A DNA stretch of 27,409 nucleotides, taken from contig NW_003546615.1 of NCBI RefSeq assembly GCF_000090795.2, positions 9,999 to 37,407 on the forward strand, written 5' to 3'. The position numbers and the translations under genes were made by a program. This document shows, in pieces, positions 12,701 to 24,092 of the stretch (the first letter of the stretch is position 1; each line of letters opens with the position of its first letter). The DNA is from Amphimedon queenslandica. Taxonomy: Eukaryota; Porifera; Demospongiae; Haplosclerida; Niphatidae. The notes beneath the pieces are model-generated. The model made no database searches, was not told the origin of the DNA, and saw only the letters and a list, made by a program, of their open reading frames with translations.

Positions 12701-15700
12701 CTTATTAAAGAAAAAGGCCTAAATTAAATTAAATCTATAACTCGTGTATCAAAATTGATAAACAGAATGGCCTAAATTAATAATTCATGTAGTTAGATGT
12801 TATGACTTTTAACGTAATTTTCAAGGATATACAACTTTAGCGTCAATAACCTTCCACACTTCAGACCACTTGCCATCTGCATTCCAGCTAAATTGGAGCT
12901 GTACTCTGCCACCAAAGGTGTCTTCAAATTGAATAGAGAGTTGCCCAAACCAACATTCATAATTCGCGTGCATACCATTAAGAGTTCCTTCACACATCAT
13001 GCGTAACGACCCATGACCCAGCAATAGCATAGCTACTCCTTCTTTCTAGGCCCTATCAACGTCATCAGGATCCAATTCATAGGTATATTGTAAACATGGG
13101 CATTCAAAAGTGATCTTCTCTGTACCGCAGTCACAGCATGACTCTGGGATACATCCATGGGCACAGTGATTGTTAAAGTTCCCTCTTGAAACTTGACTCT
13201 GTCCATAAGCTGCTTCATGGGCTATTTGTATGTTCCTTGTTTCTCTGTATTGAATAAATCCACCCAACTTCTTGCCCTTTTTTGCCATCAGTGAGATCCA
13301 AACGTTGCCACCAGTTCCACTGAACTTTATTCCTTGGTAATCAAAACATTTCACCAATTTTTGTACATTTGATGGGAATGCATTATCCGTGTACTTCAGT
13401 ACACGCAATACAATGCAACCAAATTTTACTCTATCTACAATCTCAAACTTATTTTTATCCACTTTGAATGTTTCAACAGTAACAGTTAGTGGTGTATTGG
13501 TACTGGTCTGCTTGCCATTCAGCTTAGCAATCCACCTGTGCTCTCCTTCAGCACCACCACCTGGTACAGTGAAATATAACGGAACTCTTATGTCCGAAAA
13601 ACCATTAGGAGACACTGATTCCTTCTTGTTAGCAACATGGTCTATATCATGAGGAAAACCGTTATCAGTTGTAGATTTTGCCCATTGAACATTTTCTCCA
13701 AAATTTAAGGAATATATATCGACATTATTTTGCACGTATTCTATTATCTCGTCTTCACTTACACCCTCTCCATTGTAGTTGACCGAAACAAAAACACTGA
13801 CCTGCATGACACCGTTATTATAGACTTTGGCCTCTTGCCATGTTTGATACATGTCACAGTATATATTGACCAGTATAATTAGGGCCGGGTCAATAGCTGA
13901 CATTGTAACCATCTTGTCTCTTTTACACTGGAAAGGTTTATTCCTCACCAGTCCTATCTACTGCAAATGGTCTCATTACTTTTATACAGTAAGAGGAGGA
14001 AAGAGGAAGGAAACATGTTCCTCAGATTCACTTATTGTTCTCAAGAGAGACAAGAGAAAAGACCTAATGCACTATGTATAAGTTGTATTATGTGTTGTCA
14101 AACAGCACAACTACAGCAGAGTACTCTACCACTATAATGTTGATAAAACAAACTCATCTTTATTGCGCTGGCAATACTAGCATGGTGAAAGTAGCCTCAT
14201 CATTAACAGGCTAAAAGGACAGCCCTTTATACATGTTCATTAATGAAATTAGTGCTCTCAAAAATCAAGAATAAAGTCATATCAGAAGCATAATTTTATT
14301 TTTCATGTGATATTAAACCAATATATCTTCCAGGTTCTTTGGTTCTTCTATCTTAAATTGAACCATTAAGTACAAGTGATGAGGCCAGAATAAGGAATAT
14401 AACCAATCATTGTGACTGTGACCAAACTTGAATACAAGACTATGTCGCCATAAGGTTGCTAGAAATCATCCAGTAGCAGCAATAACAATAATCATGTAAA
14501 TACTTTTCAAGCGGTGATGCCATTTTGAATAGCATTGGATGTGGTCACTTTGTTAGTTTCACAAGGACAATTGTTAATGATATTCATGGCATTGTGAATC
14601 ATACTGTAGATCTGAGACCCACATCACCATAGCCTTATACAAATGTCTGGTTTATGAGCTCAGCTTTTTAGGTACTTTGAAAGGAGATAATCCTTCAGGG
14701 ACTCTTCCTGATTTTTACCCGTGGACCTTTCAGGACATCATTGTCCTGAAGCAAGGCATCAAAATTCATGGGTTCCCTCTTTCCTTGTGTATGAGGATTA
14801 ACCCTGATACAATGAGATGTATCATATACCGTATAGTGGGGGTTTTTTTAGGATAATAAATTTCGTGAATGACCCGTATCCGGAAGTTCGCGGAATTAAT
14901 TTTCACGAATTTTCACTATTCTGCCATTTTGTACCATATTAAATTGATTTTCAAGGAATTTAATTTCACGAATCTTGAAAAATCCACGAAATTCGCGAAA
15001 TTTGTTATCCTCGAAATAAACCCACTATACGGTATACACCACTGTGTGGCCTTTCATCTTATGGCTTCCTATGGTACAAGATATTTCTGATGCTGCAGCT
15101 ATCGGATAGTGTAAGAATGCTTTGAGAGAAAGCTTGTTAGATGTCTAACCCTACACTGTCATATTAGTATAGACCAGTTGGCGCTAAGTATATTCATAGA
15201 ATTTTGAGTATATTGATTGTGATACCGTAAATAAAGTAAAATTTTCCTACCGCCATCTTGGAGTCATAGTTTGCTAAGAGTAGAATGGGAGAAAGCAATG
15301 TCTTTGCTTCTATATCTTCTAGTGGCACTTACCAAAGTCCTTGAGCCCACTATAGACACTGAATGATGGTCAGTAAGCAGTAGCAAGATTGCTATCACGA
15401 ATAAATACAGCAGTTTTTGGAGAATAAGCTCTTTTCACGATCGCTCCATAGACAACCATTGGAAGTAGGACTCCAAAGTAGCGGCAGGAAAAATTTACTT
15501 TATTTACGGTATCATGATGAATATACTTAAAATTTTACGATTATACTTAGCGCCAACTGGTCTATAAAGCATTGTTAGCATGACCTACAAGTACAGTATT
15601 GCAGTCTAAATGAATGTATACCCTCATGACTGCTCACAATAGAGCATTATTAGACAATGCTCTATTGTGAGCAGTCAAGGAGGCATTAATTTATATGATG

Positions 15701-17648
15701 GAGTTTTTAATATAGTGAGCAGCTTTTAACTTTCTTGTTTTCTGCTCAATTAGAAAGTAATTAGTTTAACTAGTGAACACATATAGGCTAGGAAAGGAGC
15801 ATTTGGTAGGAAGAAACTATAATGCTAAAATAGACTATAGGCTCACATGAAATGCAATGAGTGATTGAACTTTCCAAATGTTTTATCTCATCAAACACTT
15901 CAACCTAAACATCATCACAACTCACTTTAAACTTCTGGACCACAAGTTAAAGTTGTTCAGTGTTATGATCATGTTTAAGATCACAAAACTTCATTTTTGA
16001 TGCCTATGACTATAACTGGACGGGGGAGGACATGTTGACTCTATAGTGAAACATTTGCATAGTCAGATTAAGCACTTCCTTCCTTGCATAATAGATATAT
16101 AACCCACAATGACGTGCGTGTAGACTAAAATGATTTTTACCTATAAAGTATGAACTAATTAAATTGAATGAGTACAGGATGCAGTGTTCAGTGTCAAATG
16201 GATCAGTCATAACTGGAAAATCTATACAAAATTAATATTCTAAATGATACTTTCAATGATCTGGGAACTTAATGACATGATGCTCTTATAAAACTTACTG
16301 TTATGCTTGATTGGAGTATCTCTTTTTATAAACCAGTGATTAAAAATTCAACATAAATCTGGTTTGCAAAAACTATAGATAGTATTTCCATTACTTCTTT
16401 GACAAATTAACACAGAGTGAATTTTACTCAATCTTTTTGAAAAATTTTGCCAAAATAGAAAAAGAGACAATTCTCCATTTTTATAATTTTTTGATACATA
16501 AACATGTTTTGTAGAAAGTTTCAGCTGATTCTGATCAAAATTAGATTTATTATGAATTTTAAAGTTTGGTCCAAAATCAGGTCAAAGTCCTTAGTACATA
16601 ATCACTGGCCAAATTTCATCAAAAATAGCAAATTATTGTGTGAGGATGCAAGCAACCATTTACACTATCTGTACATATAGATCCTTGTTCTTATTACTTT
16701 ATGGTTGGTTTTTATTATTATTTTTGTTCTTTAGGCGTCTGCCATTAGATCTGAGATGAGATTGTTGACAGCTTCTGTTGCTATGGAGGACAGTTGCTGG
16801 GAGGAAAGACTCAAAACTGGTATACTAATTATTATCTCTTTAATAAAATAAAATACATGTAGATTATAGAATAATAATATTAAAATACCGTATTTTACTG
16901 TATAAACGCCTGGTCCAAATAAACACCTGTCACTAATATATTATAGCTATAGATACGCATATTTCTACCAAAAATAATGCCCCACTGTTTAGATAGCTCC
17001 AAAGTACTTAAAAGTTAGAGCCTGGTATAACTTGCCTGGAGTTAGGGGTTTGATTCCCGCTCAGGGTCACTTTTTTATTTTTTTTTCAACGAATTTTTTT
17101 TGCTGCTAAGAAATAAATGCCTGTGCGTTTAATTGGTAAAATATGGTACATTATTATTATTAATTATTATTCTTATTGTTACTTATTAGTTATTTACCTC
17201 TTTCCTCTCCTTTAGTTGTTAGGTTGTTTAAAAAGTCCAGGTCTCACAGCAGTCCTGTTGTCATGGCTGCTGTTACTATGCCTTGCCTTAAGATACTCCA
17301 CTCTATCACTGTCCTAGCTAAAGACAATGAAGTATGTTAATAATTTAATTTTTATTTTATTTTTTTATCATTCTCTTCTCATTTTTGCTTCGTTCAGAGT
17401 CTACAGGGAGGTGGTGCCATACATACTAATGTTAGTTCATGGCTTAAGAATAATCCAGACTCTTCTTTTGAGAAATGGAAGGAAACAGCACTGATAGAAC
17501 GTAATTTAACAATTTATTTATTTATTTATTGTATCTGCTTTTGTTAGCTACTAAAGAGAATAAACTGGCTCAAAAATATGGAAATATTTGGATGAGTAAA
17601 ACAATTCGAGCCAAGAGTAAGATTGTGCGATATTTTATGACGATAACA

Positions 17649-17683
<35 letters not shown>

Positions 17684-20600
17684 CCCTCTCTCTCTCTCTC
17701 TCTCTCTCCCCTCTCTCTCTCTCTCCTCTCGCCCCCCCTCTCTCTCTCTCAGCAGGTCCTCCATTGCCCATAAGTTTATTAAAGCATACTAAATGGTTGA
17801 GGTTAATGTTATTTAATCGAAGCAGCTGCTCGGCAAGGACCATGGCGTATGGTCTGTTACTGTCTTTATGTAAAGGAGGAGTGAGGAGGAGGCAAACATT
17901 GGATTTACTGAGCAGGTAATGCATTTATTTATTACAAATTACACTTTAATTTTGAAGCCAACCAAAACACTCACCCATCCCCCAATTTATCTTGATCTCC
18001 TTATTATCATGTTACAGTTACACACGTGTATATTTTTATACTGTATATATGTAGAAAGTTTGAACTGATTTTGATTAATATGTCTTGATTTATGCACATT
18101 TTAAAAGCCACAATTTTTTGGGGAAATCATACTTTTAAAATCTCTTTCTCTATCTCTAGTTTTCTTGATGAGGTAGGCAGTGCTGGTGAAGCCTCAAAGG
18201 AATTCTTAGGTATATTCACTGCACTAATGAAAGACCAAAATGGATACTGGAAGAAATACCTGGCCAAGAGAGGAGTGCTGTTACAGATAGGAGGACTGAT
18301 AGAAAAAGTAAAAAATACTAGTAATATTGCTGATAATTGCATTCGGTATTAATAATAATGACAAAAAATAATTAAAGTAATAATAATAATAGTAGTAATA
18401 AAAGTAAATATTTGTTGTTGTTTGTTGTTGTTAGGAGATCAGTTATTTGTGTAAACTGGAGGAGACCACATTAAGCTCTGACCTCTCACAAGGATATGCA
18501 CTGAAGATGTTAACTAGTAAACAATCTACTTGTTTATTTATTTATTTATTTGTTTGTTTGTTTATTTATAGCATTATTAAAATTATTTCTTGAAGTTGAG
18601 TCTATTAAAAATGAATACAAAGGACAGTTGGTGGGATTAGTCCTCAATGGATATCTCTCATTGAAAAGGTACAATTATAGTAGTAGTTGACGAATGGTAA
18701 TATATATGTCTATATACATGTACATGTACATTTTAACTTAACTGCACATGAGTATTAAAATGTCTCCTGCAGCCATTTTCCTAGCATGCTACACGCCCCC
18801 ATTATTCAATGATTTAATTTTGTGACTTAACAGAAAATGCAAAAATTGCTAAGTTTATTTCCCCAAGGTAATTTCTACACTATTCTCTTTTTCCCTCCCC
18901 TCTTTCTCTTTCCCCCCCCCTCTCTCTCAGGCTGGTAATTCAAAGGACCAAGAGAGTAGATGAGTCCCAGACAATGCTATTACAATTATTAGAAGCTCTT
19001 ACCTCAGGAACGGAGGAGGAGAGACAAGAACTGATGGCTGTCTGTATTGAGATATTGTCCAACTATCCTATGAGTGACCTAGTGACACCAATATTTGTAT
19101 TTGAACAATTGAGCAGCATAATACATCCAGTAAGCATATTACCACTATACATTTAGTATAAGAAATAGAGTTAAGAGGAGGAGATTTGCATGTACTTTTT
19201 ATAGCAAGTTTAGAAAGGGCTCAATTTGAATTTTAATTGCCAAAGAGGTAGAGCCAAATCTACTTTATATCAAAAAGTCTAAGAATTAAGATTAACTATT
19301 TGAAAGGAGATACATGTACATGTACCGTAGAGCAGGTATATTTCATCAGAGTTTAATTTCATTCTTTTCGTTCTCGTTTCTTGTGGAACGATTATTTTCC
19401 AAACGAAAAAGGCATTTTCTCAATGCCACGTGTGCAAAATGGCTGCTCAGAACAAAAATAAAAGGACTAATCCTGCTTAGAACGAACATTTTTCCAGATG
19501 AAATATACCTGCTATACGGTATATTATTTTTTGTATTTTTATCATTATAGGAGGAAGAGGATGTTGGTGAGTTTTACCTCCAGTTGGATAAGGACCCTCA
19601 ACAGGAAGAGTTCCTTCAAGGACGCATGCAAGGGAACCCTTACAGCTCTAAAGACCCTGGACTAGGACCTCTAATGAGAGACGTCAAGAATAAAATATGT
19701 ACAGGTAAAGAATGAATGGACCACACCCACTTTAATGAGAAACATTAATTTTATATGTGCTGTAAGTACGTTCACTTTTAATTGTATGTGTACTAATTTT
19801 CACAAATTTACTATACTTGAATAAAGTAAATATAACAGTGGGCTAAGAACTAAATCTTCACTAATTATTTTTAAATGTTAAAATTTAATTTAATTTTTAT
19901 AGATTGTGAGCTGGTTGCTCTGCTTGAAGATGATACTGGGATGGAGCTACTGGTCTGTAATAAAATAATATCACTAGATCTACCAGTGAAGGAAGTATAC
20001 AAGAAGATATGGTGTGCACAAGCAAATGTAAGGAGAAAGAAAGAGAAAATCAGAGATACTACTAAGTCTTTGTTAGAATATAATTATGTGCAAGAATGTT
20101 ATTTATCAAATTATATTAAATAAATTTTGTTGTATACATTTGTACTTTTAATTATTTCATTTATTTATTTTATATACAGCATGGTGACAGGATGAAGGTT
20201 GTCTATAGGATGAGAGGTAAACTAATAAATAATAAATACTTTAAAATAAAACCTCTCCTCTCCCAGGCCTCCTTGGTGATGCTACAGAGGATATGGTTGA
20301 AACACTGGACAGTGGCAAAGGAGAAGACATCGACGAAGAAGAAGTATACAAAATGGCTACTGTACTAGGAAAAGAAAACAGACTTGATGCCATACTGCAA
20401 AGGTAAGGAATGAAAGAGGAGACTTTAAATTTACTTCTAATATTTTACTTGCGTGCATGATAGATTAGCTCAAGCTAAACATTTCCTAAGAAGTCATGGT
20501 CTCGTTCATGCTGGACTGAAATTACTCAGCTACTGTGTCAAAGTCAAAGTAAGTATAATAATAATGTAATGTAATACAGTCAAACCTGTCTATTCCGGAC

Positions 20601-23600
20601 ACCTTGGGACCCAGTAAAGCTGTCCTCATTATAGAGGTGTCCTTATTTCAGAGGTTCATTAATACGCATTTATATTGTATTGGGACTGATACTACTTGTC
20701 TTGATTATAGAGGTGTCCTTATTTTAGACTGTCCACAATAGCAGGTTTGACTATATGATCAATTCTCTCCCTCATAGACTAACAGGCAATACTTGATACA
20801 GCCTCGCCTCCATACATTAAAGATATTACTGGGTATACTCAATCTTGCACTGCAGCACGAGCAGCTTGAGAGCAGTGGACTGGGAGCTACTGTAGCACAA
20901 CAGGTACTGTCAGTTACTGAGCCAATACTGCAAGAGGCATCCAGTCAGCAGAGAGTGATAGTTAGATCTATTAGTGAAGAGGTTAGCTTATGTACCTAAT
21001 GGAAGAAACATGTACATGTATTTATGAATGAACATATACATGTATGTACATATACATACTACGTACATGTACATGTACAATGGAGAAACCTACTACATTT
21101 ATAGCAGTACTTGCTTTACATTGTTTTGCATTGGAATGCTTCTTAAACAACATATACATGTAACTACAAAATACATATTAGCTTTTAAGTACTTTAATAT
21201 GCATTTTTGTACATTATAGCTTGTTCGAAGCTCATATTAATTATTAATTATTATTGTGTTATTATGATATTATGAGTCAATACAAGCTGATACTGGTATC
21301 ATTGTATTAGGTCACTGGTTGAATTATACATATTCTCTCAGTATCACCCAACGATGACACATTTAATATCAATTACATGTACAGTACATGTTTGCAGCTA
21401 TTTTTAGTACAATACAACACTTTATACGATTGTATAAAGTAGTATAGCAATTACCAAGTATAACATAGTTGTGCTAAAGTTGCTCAAAAATTTGACAAGA
21501 TACTTGTCAAAGTAAATGAGAAGAAGAAATAGGAAATTTATGATTCTTATCAATGTCCTTATGCTATGTAAAAAGTTTAAGCCGATTCCAATTAGAAATT
21601 TTCAATATATGGTCATTTAAAGAGTTTGGCCAATTTTGAAAAATACCCTGTACTATAGTCCATAGTTTTTTCCGAAATTTGGCTCCAAAACCACCCCAAT
21701 TTTTTATTACATTTTCTGATGCATGTTGATGTTCTTATGCTGTGTAGAAAGTTTGAGCTAATTCCGACTTCAATTTTTCAAGTTATGGTCGTTTTTTAAA
21801 AACAGCCAATTTTGAAAAATAGCCTGTACTATAGCCCATGGTTTTTTCTGAAATTTGGCTCCGAAACCACCCCAATTTTTTATTACATTTTCTGATACAT
21901 ATTAGTGTTCTTATGCTGTGTAGAAAGTTTGAGCTAATTCTGACTTCAATTTTTCAAATTATGATCGTTTTTTTTTTTAATGGCCAATTTTTGAAAAATA
22001 CCCTGTACTATAAGCCCATGGCTTTTTCTGAAATTTGGCTCCGAAATCATCCCCCAATTTTATTACATTTTCTGATACATATTAATGTTCTTATGCTGTG
22101 TAGAAAGTTTGAGCTGATTCCGACTTAGATTTTTCATGTTATGGTCGTTTTTAAGAATCAGCCAATTTTTGAAAAAATCCCTGTACTATAGCCCATGGTT
22201 TTTTCTGAAAAATGGCCCCGAAATCATCCCAAAATTTTATCACATTTTCTGGTACATAGTGATGTCCTTATGCTGTGTAGAAAGTTTGAGCTAATTCCGA
22301 CTTAGATTTTTCAAGTTATGGTCATTTTTTTAAATGGCCAATTTATATAGCCCATGGTTTTTTCCAAAATTTGACTCCGAAACCACCCCAAATTTTTATT
22401 ACATTTTCTGATACATATTGATGTCCTTATTCTAATGTAGAAAGTTTCAGCCAATTCTAATTAAAAAATTTTGAGTTATGGCCATTTAAAGAATTTGGCA
22501 TGTACATGTTAATCTGTTAATCTTTAGTGCAAGTGTGTGTGTTGTGTTATGTTAGTGCAAGTGTGTTATGTTTGTTTGTTGCAGGCTATGGTAGCTGAGT
22601 CTAAAGAAGATTCATCATTACATACTTTACTGAGACACGTTGAATCACCTTTTGTGGTAAGAGAAAGAGGAGGGAAGGAGATCATTATTATTATTATTGT
22701 TGTTGTTATTATTGTTATTATTATTATTATTTTTTTGTAGCAATCCAATCTCACTGTGAGAGAGGGTCTGATGCACATTATTCCGTTCCTAACGTTTGGT
22801 GACCCCTGGAACATGAAAATATTACTGGAACACTTTGAACCTTACTTGAACTTTGAAAGGTAATTATATACATGTATATGTAATTTTATATATAGGTGTG
22901 TATGTATACATGTACATGTACATTGTATTGATGTCCTTTATCTTAACAGATTTGATTCTGAAGAGTCTCCGGAACATTCTCTTTATTTGGATTGTTTCAG
23001 TGCAGTAGCTACTGGCATAGGGGTATGTATAATTAATAATAATTAATTTTATAATTTATAATTTTATCCTTTTTTCCAGACGGATGCCAGTGGTCAGAAA
23101 TTAAAAGATTTATTGATAGAAATGAAGATAACTCCATCACTCATTGACTACATCAGCACCAAGACACCTTCAAAAGGGTAAGAGTATTTAGACAAGTACA
23201 TGTATTAACGTTTTAATTAAAGGAGTGGGCGGTTTGATTCCCCTGAGTGGGAGGAGTACGTGACACGCCCATCACTACCATACATACTGAAGATACTAAC
23301 AGGACTATCGCAACATCACACTAACACACAAGTAATAGATGGATTAATTTATTTTATTTATTTTTTATTTTAATTATTTATTATTAGTTGGTAGTTATGG
23401 ATGTAATACCTCAACTCCATTTACTTGAACAAGTGGCCTCCACTGTACACCACATAGGGACACTGGCCGAGAAACTACTGGAGGCATTGAGAGAGAACAG
23501 TAACTGTGACAATAAGGTAAAGGAATGGAGATAGAGGATAAGATGGACATACATGTAAATATACTTGTACTTTCTTGGTTAGATTCAAGAGGTTAGGAAA

Positions 23601-24046
23601 GCAACTAGATCAGAGAAGAAGAAGAAAGCAATGGAAATGAGAGCAAAGGAACTAGGAGCACTTGGATTTCAAGTAATAAAACACAGGCACACACACTAAT
23701 TTTTTAATTTTCATTTCTGCTGAGCAATGTTACTATTAAATTAGCTTTTGAATGACAGCTTAATAATGTGTATCAATTGCATACTTTTCATTGTACAGTA
23801 GTTGTACAAGTATTGTTGTTGGAGAGTTCTGACCCTAAGAGCTATACTTTATTAGGTTTTTGGGCCAATCTTTATTGCTGTTGTTGTTCACAGGTTAATG
23901 AAAAAGGTCAGATGGTTGCTGAGACACCTACAGCTTTTAAAGAACTGGAAAGTGAAGTAGTTGAAGAGACAGGACTCTCCTGTTGTATATGTCTGGAAGG
24001 ATATCGTAACCAACCACAAAAAGTTAGAGAGAAGGAGATTATTATT

Positions 24047-24092
<46 letters not shown>

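Noticed and set aside
13389-13652. Plus-strand ORF of 87 codons.
   Set aside because: Shadow of the antisense gene, whose frame is far longer.
14869-15090. 73-codon ORF on the plus strand.
   Set aside because: It lies over the 14825-15036 inverted-repeat element and has no family resemblance.
17544-17924. Overlapping ORFs rich in Arg/Glu or Ser/Leu.
   Set aside because: Products of the (CT)n tract; the real exons 28 and 29 explain the coding signal on the plus strand.
21838-22128. 96-codon ORF with an internally repeated peptide.
   Set aside because: It is just the 178-bp satellite read in one frame; the repetition is that of the DNA.
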